Shown: positions 46,148 through 57,254, numbered from the stretch's first letter. The stretch: 64,000 nucleotides of DNA from Omphiscola glabra (GCA_964017045.1 OZ024806.1:9692488-9756487); one strand, 5' to 3'. Made by a program: numbers and translations. Notes: generated by a model not told the origin, from the sequence alone.

Positions 46148-46734
46148 TCACTCACTCTCTCTCCACCTCTCCCCTCAATATCTTCAAAATTGAAAATATT
46201 CGTCTAACCGCCCTTCTCTCTCTCCCTACATTTGTCTCACTCCGTTTACTCTCTAACTTCGTCTCTCTCATCTCCTATACACTCTCCATTTCTCTGTCCC
46301 TCTCCCCTCCCTTCCTCCGTCTGTCTTCCTTCACGCTCGCCCTTTGTCTCTCCACCACTCACTCTCGATTCCTCCGTCTCTCTCCACTTTACTCTCCGCC
46401 GTCCTCCACTTCACTGTCATCCCCAACACCCCCCCCCCCCCCCCAGTTTTTCACTTACCCGTGATGTCTTCGTGTGCTCTATTACCCGAAAGCCAGACAA
46501 GTGTCGGTAACCATTAACACCTAGATAACTACTTGAATCACTAGCACGGCTGGTCTAACCGGTAGGTGTAACACGGCCCCACGGACACTCTCCCCCACAA
46601 TACATACAACGAAACTCGTGTGAGTGTGCTGGATCAAAGTGACGAAGATTTATAGAGGTCAAGGCCGTATTTTTATTTTATTTGGAACTGTTTGGAGAAA
46701 TAGTTGTGATCCGTAAATACATAGAAGCACTTCC
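44861..46734. other. 1.9 kb, mostly unassigned
   Basis: Holds C/G runs near 45037, 45624-45633 and 45680-45693, a 20-bp triplet repeat at about 45958-46016 (CCCATGTCTACAGATACACG), and a (CT)n/(CA)n/(CT)-rich block at about 46099-46440. Open frames are compositional. Confidence 0.5.
46099..46160. repeat. (CT)n-(CA)n compound microsatellite
   Basis: About 16 CT units followed by about 7 CA units, then a degenerate CT-rich region to about 46440. Confidence 0.92.
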
Positions 46735-47165
46735 GACACTGGCGTAGGTCGGAACTATGTAAATGATTCTTGGAGAACAACGGCGCGCATCACGCATGAA
46801 GTACAGGCCGTCATAAACACTCGTCTTAGAAAGATCCCGAACATCAACTGGCCCAACACCATCACCAACAGAGACTTACTGGAAAGGACACACCAGGAGC
46901 CTATTGCGGAAGATATCATTAAAAAAAAGATTGAAGTGGATAGGGAACACTCTTCGCAAACCCCCCCCCCCTCTCCCCGCCACCCAGATAACATCAGCTG
47001 ACAATCCCAAACATGGAATACACACGCCTAAGAATACATGGAGACGAAAGCATGAGGCAGACACACAAGTATGGGATACACATGGAAGCAACAGGAAAGG
47101 AAAGCACGGGACCGAGATGAATGTAAAATTCTTCTAGTCAGCCTGACGCCTCAGGCGGGGTAAAA
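46735..47165 (+). pseudogene. LINE reverse transcriptase C-terminal fossil, family 3, frameshifted
   Basis: The first frame reads SWRTTARITHEVQAVINTRL, then INWPNTITNRDLLERTHQ. After the A8 run at 46921-46928 the frame shifts by one and continues KWIGNTLRK, then (after an 11-C run at 46961-46971) PKNTWRRKHEADTQVWDTHG. This order is characteristic of the C-terminal region after the RT domain in a widespread RTE/L2-like LINE group. The A-run shift and the C-run expansion both break the frame, and stops follow at about 47138. Palm motifs are absent. It belongs to a different family from the LINEs at 4235 and 15408. Confidence 0.85.
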
Positions 47166-47348
47166 TTCATTAATAAGCAAGACAGTAAATGACCGTTGTG
47201 GATATTTTGTGGGAAGACCACACGAAATAACAGAGCTAGCTCGTTAAGTGAATGTGCCCTTATTTCTTTAAACGAGCGTCGGTATTTAGCAAGACTTGTT
47301 AAAGAGAATGTACTATTTAAAAACGCTGTTTTGTTGTTTTTGTGCATT

Positions 47349-47578
47349 TTTTTTTTGGTTTTTAAACATCGCAGAAACGAAGAAGCTGTATCACGCCACA
47401 CGCAACACCGTCCGAGCAAAATACGCCCCACGTTTAAACGGAGCCCAGTGAGATCAAGTAATTTTTTTTTGGTTTTTAAACATCGCAGAAACGAAGAAGC
47501 TGTATCACGCCACACACACACACCGTCCGAGCAAAATACGTCCCACGTTTAAACGGAGCCCAGTGAGATCAAGTATTT
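47349..47578. repeat. 114-bp tandem duplication
   Basis: GGTTTTTAAACATCGCAGAA begins at 47357 and 47471. The two units are nearly identical through GTTTAAACGGAGCCCAGTGA. The few differences include CGCAAC/CACACA and GCCCC/GTCCC, indicating a recent duplication. Confidence 0.95.
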
Positions 47579-49319
47579 TTTTTTCTAGAACTGACCGCCC
47601 TCCTCCTCCTCCTCCACCACCCCTTCCCTCTCCCGTTATTGAGCCGTAAGTTTACAGTGAAATAATCGATCCGCGGCCCATAATGAGACGATCACTCTGA
47701 TCGTATTATGTTAAATCACGTTTTGTGCAGAGTCAAAGGACGTTTCAGTGCGTGAGATCGTGTACCATGCTGTTGTCATTTGAGGACCCCTTTTCATAAA
47801 CAGATGAACCTATTGAATGTTTATTTTTATTTTTTTCAATTCATAGTTCTTCAACAAAAAAAAACAAAAAAAGAAACCAAAAATACTTTACATCATCGGA
47901 CCTCCTCACGGCCATCAACAGAAACGCCCCTGCGTTTGGATTCGGAAATAACGTGAGTCGTCGTGACCGACGAATATGTGTCTGGGTAGGATCACGCTAG
48001 GCATCACGCCTCGTGTCTGGATAGGATCACACCCGACACCACGCCTGGTGTCTATAAATATTGTTATCTTACTGCTGAAAAACATCGCTATTTACGAGTC
48101 AGCATTGCAGTTCTATTGTGTTTAAAAAAAAAACCAGACACCGCCTTGTACGGGGGCCGATACTCTGATAGTGTGCATCTGTGTCGGGCGTGATGAGGCG
48201 GAGTCTTGCAATCGGGGTCGGCGTGTTACGCTGGAGTCGAAGAAAACACCAGACTTAACGACCGCTGTTGCTGTACAGTTTGAGAAAACGGACTCGTGCA
48301 TGACGCAGTGACGTCATTTGTCATTCGGGCCACAATCGGATAGCTAAGGCGATGCGACGACTACTGCACGGGATCGCCGCTTCCCAGGACGTAATCGGAT
48401 ATCCGGCGGTGCGGGAACGCGAGGACTTCTCCTGGTGAACAGGCCTGGTGGCGATGTAGGGTAATTACACCGACACCTGTCGGACTGGTCAGGACCGTTT
48501 TCGGTCGGCATATGCGGAGATGTTTGCTGGTCTGACGACCACAGCAAGTGGGGATGCCAGCTCATGGGGCAGGCTGGCGGCATATCATGAATGGTGCTGG
48601 AGGAAAGGGTGGTCGGTTAGAAGTTTATCATTTATTAAAATAAGGCATGCAAATTATATATATTTTTACATAATATAAATATTCAAATTGAGTCATAACC
48701 GATGAATCTACTTGATACAGTGCAGTAGCGTGATCAAATGGACCCCCACCCCCCCCCCCAATCCCCCACAGCTCTGTGATGACATTAAAGATATGCAGAT
48801 ACTCATGTGCCCAGTTATGTTAATATGCAGATACATTTAACAAATTGTGTCACCCTGTACAGTGTAAGGATTGGTTGGAGTCTCATGTAGCACTTATGCT
48901 GTAATATAAGATCGTTGAAATGATAATAAAACATCAATATTCTCGCATAAGATCAATGTTCTCCTATAAGATCCATATCAAATTTGAATTATAAGTTTTA
49001 ATCCACAATCAACACAACAATCAAAACACCAATTAAACAAAGCAATCCATTGCCTGCCGATTCAAAGTTTTGGATTCCGTGTGCGAGCACTCTCTGACCC
49101 ACCAACTTGTAATTACAGACTTGATGGAGCCCGTAAACTAAAACTATTATTAATTTTTAAAAAACCAAAAAAGTATCAAGAGGTCTATCGTTACAATAAA
49201 TTGATCGTTTCATGGTTAGGCTCACTTTGGGAAGGTTTATCGGTAATATTACTGAACATAACAGAGACGTCCGGTAGAGTTCAATATCACGTATCCTTTT
49301 GATGGCGATTGGCATACAG
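47579..49319. other. 1.7 kb without a recognisable gene
   Basis: A 40-bp tandem pair (GTGTCTGGGTAGGATCACGC-type) lies at about 47977-48056. The stretch 48150-48600 is more GC-balanced with short open frames of no known family. A C run lies near 48750-48759. Confidence 0.45.
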
Positions 49320-49519
49320 CAGCGGTTCTCAACCCGTGGGTCGCGACCCCCCTTTGGGGGTCTAACGACCCTTTCCCAGGGGTCGCCTAAGACCATCGGA
49401 AAACACAAATACTCTACAGTTATAAAGAAGAAACGAAAATAATTTTGTGGTTGGGGATCGCCTCAACACGAGGAAATTGTATTATGGGGTCGCGGCATTT
49501 GGAAGGTTGAGAACCACTG
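49320..49519 (+). mobile_element. SPIN/OposCharlie-like hAT element (200 bp)
   Basis: Begins CAGCGGTTCTCAACCCGTGG and ends GGTTGAGAACCACTG, with GGGTCGCGACCCCC and the CTAAGACCATCGGAAAACAC segment. It retains the best sub-terminal sequence of the group. Flanks (gcatacag and cgggctac) do not form a clear duplication. Confidence 0.9.
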
Positions 49520-49744
49520 CGGGCTACAGCTATAGCGGACACGAAGGCCGTGCAACCTGTTGCGAGATCAGGTTGTTTTCGTAACATGTGGCTCTTGTAT
49601 AAACTGATCTCGTACCTCTATTAACACCTTTTGTTACACTTGACGTGAGCGTTGTGGGGGGGTTGTGACATTGTCCGCTCTCAATTTCTTTCACACAAAG
49701 TTATCCAGGCTCCGCCGTAGTATTGACGTAGAGTAGTGTCCTGG

Positions 49745-49975
49745 ATCCATGGGTTGCTGGCGCCCCGATCATGCTTATCCTTATTCAGGGTTGCTGGCGC
49801 CCCGGTCATGCTTATCCTTATTCAGGGTTGCTGGCGCCCCGGTCATGCTTATCCTTATTCAGGCTTGCTGGCGCCACGGTCATGTTTATCCTTATTCAGG
49901 CTTGCAGGCACCCCGGTCATGCTTATCCTTATTCAGGGTTACTGGCGCCCCAGTCATGCTTATCCTTTGCAGCTG
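49745..49975. repeat. 37-bp minisatellite, 6 units
   Basis: GGCGCCCCGGTCATGCTTAT recurs at 37-bp spacing. The third and fourth units carry A/T changes. Confidence 0.95.
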
Positions 49976-50225
49976 TTTGAAGTATAATATAAAAATAGGC
50001 CGTGCAGAAGACAAAAAGGACTCAAGGCGCCCACAAAGGAAGCGGCTGCCTTTGTCAGCAACGACTTTTTCCACCACTACTTCCCGTGCATGGAGATACG
50101 ATTTATGGTGCATGACATACCAAACATTTGGCAATGAAAATTATACTTCTTCCATGGCGCCCACACGCAATGCTTTTTTTCTTCTTCATATTTTTTTTTC
50201 AAGATCGTTTATGGCGCCCTAAGCA
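49976..50225. other. Spacer between array and transposon end
   Basis: No gene is recognised. Contains a T run near 50192-50199. Confidence 0.45.
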
Positions 50226-50261
50226 CGTGGCGCCCCGGGCAACTTCCTTGAGCCGGCCCTG
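50226..50261. mobile_element. Isolated hAT-like element end
   Basis: GTGGCGCCCCGGGC and AGCCGGCCCTG resemble the 3' end of the family F element at 40732. The rest of the element is not recognisable. Confidence 0.45.
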
Positions 50262-50273
50262 CCTGGAGTAACC

Positions 50274-50666
50274 AATGGACTACGATTAGTCGATTGTTTT
50301 GTCATGTGATACGTGTAAAAACAAGTAATACTTCCGGTAGGCTGTCTGCAACACACTAGTCGCTCACAAATTTTTCTTCAAACAACTTTCTTCCTTTAAT
50401 CATAACTGAATTATAATTATTGTCACATTTATGAATGTCATTTTTAAAAAAACACGTGTATTCAAGAATATTTTGAAAAGTAAAATTTTAATTAACACTG
50501 GGGAAGCGCTGATGGAGACAAACATTTTGCTTTAGAATTAATGATGAATGCAATGGCTGATCAGCTGTTTATCTGTTGTTATGTGTTGTTATGTGTAGCA
50601 GAAAGCCTACTAATGGCTGGTACGTATCACGTGACAAAACAAGGAAGTGACTAATCGTAGTCCATT
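50274..50666. mobile_element. MITE of unknown superfamily with long inverted ends (393 bp)
   Basis: The left end AATGGACTACGATTAGTC is repeated perfectly in inverse at the right end. After a short mismatch the arms continue with GTTTTGTCATGTGATACGT against GTTTTGTCACGTGATACGT, so each arm is about 41 bp. The interior is AT-rich and non-coding. No clear target duplication is visible (accta-type flanks differ), so the superfamily is not set. Confidence 0.82.
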
Positions 50667-51459
50667 CTACGGGTAGGCCAACATTGGCTTGGATGGGTAA
50701 GGGTGAAAGAATTGTTGTCTTGGTTTTATCGAATGGGCGTAGTCATCACCGTTCATTTTATTGTATAGTGTTCGTGCGACATATGGCTGCAGCCGACGTG
50801 TTTAAGTACCCTATGACGTGTATGGGGCCTTCATGAACTTACGACTCGGGGGGGGGGGGCAACGTGACCTGTTGCACGTGTTAAAGTACTGGGAAGAGGT
50901 GCATAATCTATAATAATATTTCCAGATGACGCTACATATATCCACCAACGCTTGGTTGTTTTGAAACACACTAATAGCCTTTTTAAACAGTGGCGTTGCT
51001 TTTGTTGGTCTCACTCAGGGCGGTAAACTGGTGATGTTTGCCCCCCCCCCCTTTTTTTTTTCAGACTCCTACATGAACCTCCTTCGACTCTGCATGTTTT
51101 GGTTCAACCCCCCCCCCCCCCGGGGCTCCTCCATATATATGAAACAGTCTCGTGCTAGCGTTGTTAAGCTTTCATTTTTCTATTTTTGGGGACTCTTCCC
51201 GTGAGGCCGTCACCGGGTGGTGCGGGTCCACACCCCCTAAAGGGACGCTATTACATTGCCAAAATATTAGCCACGGCCCTCATTACTCCCGCAGACTAAG
51301 AAATCGCCTCAGCTCACGCTAAAAACCATGGGAGTTGCTGTGATGAGTCCAGCGTCCAGCTCATTTTCAAATTCTGAAACGCTGCTAAAGTGCATGAGTA
51401 ACATAGATGGTCATAACATAGATGGTCAATGGACAGCTCATAGTTTGCGAAGGTTTAAA
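50667..51459. other. Unassigned spacer with C/G tracts
   Basis: G run near 50850-50859 and C runs near 51041-51050 and 51109-51121. No gene is recognised. Confidence 0.5.
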
Positions 51460-51650
51460 AAAAGCACCAAAAAATCAAACCAAAAAAACAAACAAAAAAA
51501 CAAACAAAAAAAATTAAACAAAAAAAAAAAAAAAAAACACAAACCAAAAACACAAACCAAAAACACAAACCAAAAAAACAAACAAAAAACAAAAGAAAAA
51601 ACAAACAAAAAAGCTAAGTGGAAAAAACCAAAGAAGGAAACAAATAATAA
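51460..51650. repeat. A-rich CAAAAAAACAAAC repeats
   Basis: ACAAACCAAAAACAC-type units and A runs of up to about 18 bases. The lysine/asparagine-rich open frame across it is compositional. Confidence 0.85.
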
Positions 51651-51937
51651 TTTTAAAAAAGCATGTCAAACATGCGATAGGCTACCTGCGCGGGACATCG
51701 GATCAAGTCGAGTGAGTGGATTAAACGGTTTCGATTTTGTGCAATGGGGGCTAGATGAGCAGGGCAGTGTTTCTCAACGGTTGTGGGGGGGGGGGCTACT
51801 TTTTTAATGAATAAGTGCCCTAATTTTCATTAGTAAACATTTGTTTTAATATGATCCATGCTCTTGTAAGGTCGAGTCTAGACTTGGCTTCATCCCACAG
51901 GCGAGCCTCATCAAACGGGCATCGCTACAAATTAGAC

Positions 51938-52050
51938 CAGGCCTGCCACAACTCAAAATGAAAGGCGGGCCGTAATACTTTATGAAAAGCTTGTGCGGGC
52001 CAAAAGAAAATTGGACAGGACTTGTGCGGGCCAAAAGAAAATAGGACAAA
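51938..52050 (-). mobile_element. hAT-like family D copy, truncated
   Basis: Starts CAGGCCTGCCACAACTCAAA and carries two GTGCGGGCCAAAAGAAAAT repeats, matching the 3' half of 44024-44259 in inverse. The other end is lost in a T run at about 52052-52064. Confidence 0.78.
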
Positions 52051-52064
52051 AAAATTTTTTTTTT

Positions 52065-52312
52065 TCCTTTCAGACATAATAGATAAAATTGCGCTTCAAT
52101 TTTATGATAGCTCCGAATCAATTGATCATGATCCGAATGGATTATTTGTGGATTAACTACGTCTTATCACAATGTGGTTTAAAATTTAAATATACCATTT
52201 AAGTCAAGAAAGAGGAGGGACCCGCGCCCCGTCTGATGTCACATGTATGTCAAGTGTCCTCATTTAATTTCCGTTTCTGTTTTGTTTCCTCTTAGGGGCG
52301 AACTCTGTAGAC
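52065..52312. other. Short AT-rich spacer
   Basis: Nothing recognisable lies between two family D hAT-like copies. Confidence 0.45.
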
Positions 52313-52497
52313 CAGGCCTGCACAACATTCGGCCAACGGGCCGCATGCGGCCCTCCAGCACCCACTTTGCGGCCCGCGAAGTAACGAAATATTCTTTATT
52401 TCTTATTATTTTATGAATAGCTTCCTCACTTGTCCTATTTTCTTTTGGCCCGCAAAGGTGTTACGGCCTGCATTGCATTTTGAGTTGTGCAGGCCTG
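52313..52497 (+). mobile_element. hAT-like element, family D (185 bp)
   Basis: Starts CAGGCCTGCACAACATTCGG and ends GAGTTGTGCAGGCCTG. Flanks ctgtagac (52305-52312) and ctttcgac (52498-52505) match at 6 of 8 positions. It is shorter than 44024-44259 because one internal GGCCCGCACAA segment is missing. Confidence 0.84.
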
Positions 52498-52702
52498 CTT
52501 TCGACAAATGAATTATAACTTTATTTTTAGAAACAGATTGATGACTTAACTGGATCGATAAAATTGACTTACGTGTAACTTCTGCACATGTGTGCAATCA
52601 TTTATTCCATATTGCCAGGAATAAATCCATTACTGCGTTTATTTTAACGTTCATATTATTTATATATAACCCCCCTGCACCCTCTGCACGCGAACATCTC
52701 GT

Positions 52703-53020
52703 TCCAGAATCGGCCTGATGAGCCATCTGCGCACCCCCATATACAGAATCGGCTTGATGAGCTATCTACGCACCCCCATAGACAGAATCGGCCTGATGAG
52801 CCATCTGCGCACCCCCATAGACAGAATCGGCCTGATGAGCCATCTACGCACCCCCATAGACATAATTGGCCTGATGAGCCATCTACGCACTCCCATAGAC
52901 ATAATCGGCCTGATGAGCCATCCACGCACCCCCATAGACAGAATCGGCCTGATGATCCAACTGCGCACCCCCATATACAGAATCGGCCTGATGAGCCATC
53001 TGCGTACCCACATACTGAGT
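52703..53020. repeat. 39-bp minisatellite, 8 units
   Basis: GAATCGGCCTGATGAGCCAT recurs at 39-bp spacing with CGCACCCCCATAGACA linking units. The length gives thirteen codons per unit, so frames are open on both strands. No gene is supported. Confidence 0.95.
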
Positions 53021-53534
53021 CAGGCCCAGCACCAAGCCGATGTTTCAAATAGGTCATGGTCGATTTTAGACGGACTAACCATATGTCCGCTTCCAATATA
53101 TTGCTTCTTTATCCACCTTTGACAGATTCCGATTCTGAAGAAACCCTATTACCCCCCCCCCACCACCACCCCCACACACCTTTTTTTCACTCCTCATAGA
53201 CGTGGACCATCTTATACCCATTCATCACCCGCACTGCTGAGCCCGCTATGGAAAGACTCGGGAGATCTGGAAAGCGTTTGGCCGCTGACGAGCCCTGTTC
53301 TATATTTCAACTGTCGCGTGGTTTCCTACAGAGGCTCTTTCCTCGCTGACTTAATACCAGCCCAACTTCCGGTCCGTCAGCCAGTCTCTCCGTCCCCCGG
53401 TCGCCCTATTTCACATCCGTCTGTTGAAATTTTTGGCTTTTTCTCGGGGAGGTCTTGCATCGTCCCACGGGTGCAAACCCGATGCATGAGCATAGAGCTT
53501 TGCAACCAATTTGATTTTTTTAACAAGTGGCACA
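53021..53534. other. Unassigned spacer
   Basis: C runs near 53150-53161. The 53200-53500 part is GC-balanced and single-copy here, with no recognised domain. Confidence 0.45.
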
Positions 53535-53542
53535 CCCTAGAA

Positions 53543-53747
53543 CAGCGGTTCTCAACCTGTGGGTCGCGACCCCTCGGGGGGGGGGGGTCGAACAACCCTT
53601 TCCAAGGGGGTCGCCTAGGACCACCGGAAAATACATATGCCTTACAGTTATGAATTAGAATCGAAAAATAATATTGTGGTTGTGGTCGCCACAACATGAG
53701 GAACTGTAAGTAAGGGTCGCGGCATTAAGAAGGTTGGAGAACCACTG
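53543..53747 (+). mobile_element. SPIN/OposCharlie-like hAT element (205 bp) with perfect 8-bp target duplication
   Basis: Begins CAGCGGTTCTCAACCTGTGG and ends GGTTGGAGAACCACTG. It is flanked by ccctagaa at 53535-53542 and 53748-53755. The G5 that follows GACCCCTTT in the copy at 12532 is 11 G here (preceded by CCCCTC). Confidence 0.93.
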
Positions 53748-53755
53748 CCCTAGAA

Positions 53756-54049
53756 CTATTCAAGATTTCCAAAACACGCCCGGGAATAAAAACATGCCAA
53801 AAATATTTGTGTACACTGATCATACGTGAAATTTGCAATCTCCAGTAGAACTCTGAGACTAACTGTCAGACTAAAACTCTTAAACTAACTCTCAGACTAA
53901 CTCTCAGACTAAATAACAGAATACAGTGATCATTCATAATGACTTGTAACGCTAAAGGGTATCTGATTACTATGCTATTGCCCAACAAGTAACTGTCCGT
54001 ATTGTGTGGCGGCGGCTGTGTGGCTGATGTTGTGTGGTGGTTGCTGCGC
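53756..54049. other. Unassigned spacer
   Basis: Contains short ACTCTCAGACTAA repeats near 53845-53915. No gene is recognised. Confidence 0.5.
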
Positions 54050-54521
54050 GGCTTAAGCGCCGGCAATTATATCAAGACGTCTGACGTGTTTGTTTATTAA
54101 CAAGATCTCTTATATATATATTATACGCTTCTGGTGTAACTCGTGGACTGCTTCCTAATCAGCGGATTTGGTATTGAGAGTGTACTACAAATTAAATAAT
54201 TCTAAATGTTTGAAAGAAAGTATTGTTCAATAATGAGTTCAATAGCGCGCAAAATATAATTACCGATGACTACGCTAAATGTTTTTTTTTTTTAATGTAA
54301 CGCAACTACTATTTTCTTTTCGGAAAATGAAATCGTCTCAATGTTAAGTATGGTGAAAAGAAATATTCGATTTAAAAGTGGTTGGGACATCAGAATATTT
54401 AATATGGTTCATGGTGTGAAATAAAGTGTGCCGTGACGTATCATGGGGGGAAGGGGTGTAGCAAAAATTGTGATTCTTAAATGTGCGTTACTTGAGTTCA
54501 TGTTTTGTCAAGTAAGTTTAG
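54050..54521 (+). mobile_element. Helitron-like non-autonomous element, body
   Basis: Shares GGCTTAAGCGC, GTGTTTGTTTATTAA, CTCGTGGACTGCTT, GAAAGAAAGTATTGTTCAAT and ACATCAGAATATTTAATATG with 30599-31123 and (inverted) 60206-60735. It is non-coding. It runs directly into the amplified terminal units at 54522. The 5' terminus could not be fixed. Confidence 0.78.
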
Positions 54522-55218
54522 TAGATGGGAAGTAAACGCATTGCTGCCGCCAATGTTTGGCGGGCTATATCTAGTAGATGGGAAGTTCACGCATTGCTGC
54601 CGCCAATGTTTGGCGGGCTATATCTAGTAGATGGGAAGTAAACGCATTGCTGTCGCCAATGTTTGGCGGGCTATATCTAGTAGATGGGAATTTGACGCAT
54701 TGCTGCCGCCAATGTTTGGCGGGCTATATCTAGTAGATGGGAAGTAAACGCATTGCTGTCGCCAATGTTTGGCGGGCTATATCTAGTAGATGGGAAGTTC
54801 ACGCATTGCTGCCGCCAATGTTTGGCGGGCTATATCTAGTAGATGGGAAGTAAACGCATTGCTGCCGCCAATGTTTGGCGGGCTATATCTATTAGATGGG
54901 AAGTAAACGCATTGCTGCCGCCAATGTTTGGCGGGCTATATCTAGTAGATGGGAAGTTCACGCATTGCTGTCGCCAATGTTTAGCGGTCTACATCTAGTA
55001 GCCTAGTAGATGGGAAGTTCACGCATTGCTGCCGCCAATGTTTGGCGGTCTACATCTAGTAGATGGGAAGTTCACGCATTGCTGTCGCCAATGTTTAGCG
55101 GGCTATATCTAGTAGATGGGAAGTTCACGCATTGCTGCCGCCAATGTTTGGCGGGCTATATCTAGTAGATGGGAAGTTCGAGCATTGCTGTCGCCAATGT
55201 TTGGCGGGCTATATCTAG
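54522..55218 (+). repeat. 13-unit tandem array of the 53-bp Helitron-like terminus
   Basis: Each unit runs TAGATGGGAAGTTCACGCAT, TGCTG, CCGCCAATGTTTGGCGG, GCTATATCTAG. The 17-bp segment can fold into a 7-bp stem (CCGCCAA/TTGGCGG) with a TGT loop, followed by 7 bases and CTAG, with T next. Units alternate irregularly between AAGTTCACG and AAGTAAACG forms and between GCCGCC and GTCGCC. One unit near 55000 carries a short duplicated CTAG-containing insertion. The same segment ends the copies at 31123 and 41765 once and at 60206 twice. Confidence 0.95.
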
Positions 55219-56042
55219 TAATGGTGTACGCCTGCTAAATAATTATCACGTCTTAGTTTTGGTTCGTTGTTTAACGTAACTAATTGGCTGCTGCTCAAAT
55301 TGTGCGTCATGATAATTATATCTCGACAGTGGAGGCCGTCCTGTAGCTGTCCCGATGAGATCGAGACTGTTCAGCTGTCCAATATTCTGTCACGTGAGAT
55401 CTAGACTGTTCATCTGTCCCATATTTTGTCACGATGAGATCTATACTGTTCAGTTGTCCAATATATTTTCTATCGTGATGATCTTTAGACAGACGAGCAG
55501 TCCAATTTTGTCTGCTTGACAAAAATATATTTAAAAAGACAAACAGAAAAACCTCGATGTTGAGCCAGTCGCTATAGCCAACGCCCACATGCTGTCGCCG
55601 CCCGACACCGCCAAAAAAAAGATACGGCCATCTGAAGCGTTTATTGCCTTCAATTTATTTTGTAGATTGTTTTGCACTTGAAGCTGGCGCCACAACGGAA
55701 GCTGTCATATAATTTGCCGCGAACTCTTTATAAAACAAGGCTTCTAAAATTATTTATATATATATATCTATCTTTGCTGGTATCCGTCCGTCACAATGTG
55801 ACGATAGTCACGTAGATTTCGCTGGACGATATCCAGAAGGCCTGGGGATTATTCTTCTGTTCCCAACAGCAAATCCCCTCTCTCCACGCCGCTGGATAAC
55901 ACAGGAGAACAGCATGTGGATGACACAGCTTGGCACCAGTGGCGTCGCAGGAGTTGTCGGAATGTATCACTGTGCCAATGTTATCCGCCTACGGGAATCC
56001 ATCTCCGGGTTTGAATCCAGAGTTTCCTTATATATATATACT
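55219..56042. other. Spacer with a short degenerate repeat
   Basis: GAGATCTAGACTGTTCATCTG-like units recur about four times at roughly 55350-55480. The 55920-56030 part reads GGGTTTGAATCC, a B-box-like sequence, but no tRNA fold is evident. No gene is recognised. Confidence 0.5.
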
Positions 56043-56104
56043 ATTAAGTTGGTTTTATACAGCGTAATACCTCAGCCTAGGGCTAGGCCCACTGCGCTTC
56101 ATAT
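56043..56104 (-). mobile_element. LINE family 2 3'-end fragment
   Basis: Contains CAGCCTAGGGCTAGGCCC in the context ATACAGCGTAATACCTCAGC, the conserved 3' UTR block of the LINE copies at 15408 and 41165. Only the last 60 bp or so remain. Confidence 0.65.
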
Positions 56105-56350
56105 AACATTTCTGCTCTTTTTATCTCTCTTCCTCTCCTTTCTCTCCCCCTCTGTATATTTTTCTATCCCCACCCTCTTTATCTCTGTCTCTATCTCACC
56201 TTCTGTCTGTCACCCTCCCTCTTTCAGTGTCCTCTCTATCTTTGTCTCACTCTCTGTATCTCTCTCGCTCTGTTTCTACCCCCCTCTCCTTTTCTCTCTC
56301 TCTCTATCTGTTACTTTATACTTTCGTCCTTCACTATCACTCTCAATCGC
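56105..56350. repeat. CT-rich low-complexity tract
   Basis: CTCTCT, CTCTGTCT and TCTCTCTCTATCTG motifs dominate this pyrimidine-rich stretch. The long forward open frame across it is compositional. Confidence 0.85.
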
Positions 56351-57034
56351 ATACGCACTCCCCCCCCACAACCCCGTGCCACGGCGGGGTGCTCACATTA
56401 TCTGTCTTTCTCACGCGCACACAGTGGCAATTAAAGTGCTGGACTCCATCCATCCAAGCCCCGGCCCTTCCCCAACCCCCGTAATCCATTTGTGCCGTCT
56501 GACATGGGTCCCCAAGAACATTGTCCCTGGTCGAGATCCTGTCGGTCACGTGACCAGTCCAACAAGCCTATTTATACTGAGAGGGGGTGGGGGCAACAAC
56601 AACAAAAAACAAAACAACCCCGTTTTCCATTCGGCTATTTCACCCGGACATTTTTTGAGCCACGTGATGTGTCGGACAAACTGTGGCCTCTTCCAGGTCT
56701 ACAGCAGCCTCGTCACTAACACACCTTTATAGAATTAAGTCACTTCACTTTTTTTTTTTTTTTTGGCCCAGCTGAGACCTCAGCTCCGAGAAGGTTTATA
56801 TTCGATGGAATCCTTTCCCCAGCTTCTGTTGCAATGTTGAGTGTTAACCTGGTCGCATCGTCGAAATGAACAACGAGATAAGGACGTCAGGTTTCCGACT
56901 CACGGAAAAATTGCGTCTGAAACTGTTCTGAGAAAGAAAAATAATTTGATTCCATTGGCCCTAGCAAAGCACACGACGAGTCTGGAGCGAGTACTTGGCG
57001 GGCCCGGTAGCAGTGAGGGCGAGGGTGTTTTTTT
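56351..57034. other. Unassigned spacer
   Basis: A T run lies at 56751-56764. No gene or transposon is recognised. Confidence 0.45.
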
Positions 57035-57250
57035 TACCAGGACTTTAGGGCAATGGTTTGTTACCAGGACTTTAGGGCAATGGTTTGTTACCACGCCTTT
57101 AGGGCAATGGTTTGTTACCACGCCTTTAGGGCAATGGTTTGTTACCACGTCTTTAGGGCAATGGTTTGTTAACTCGCCTTTAGGGCAATGGTTTGTTATG
57201 ACGTCTTCAGGGCAATGGTTTTTTACCACGCCTTCAGGGCAATGGTTTTC
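57035..57250. repeat. 27-bp minisatellite, 8 units
   Basis: GGGCAATGGTTTGTTACCAC plus GCCTTTA repeats at 27 bp. The variants are GGAC/GCCT/GTCT and TTTA/TTCA. It is nine codons long, so frames stay open on both strands. Confidence 0.95.
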
Positions 57251-57254
57251 TTAT

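Noticed and set aside
55914..56732. 272-codon forward frame as a candidate gene
   Set aside because: Most of it crosses a CT-rich low-complexity tract and a LINE tail fragment. The non-repeat end has no recognisable domain.
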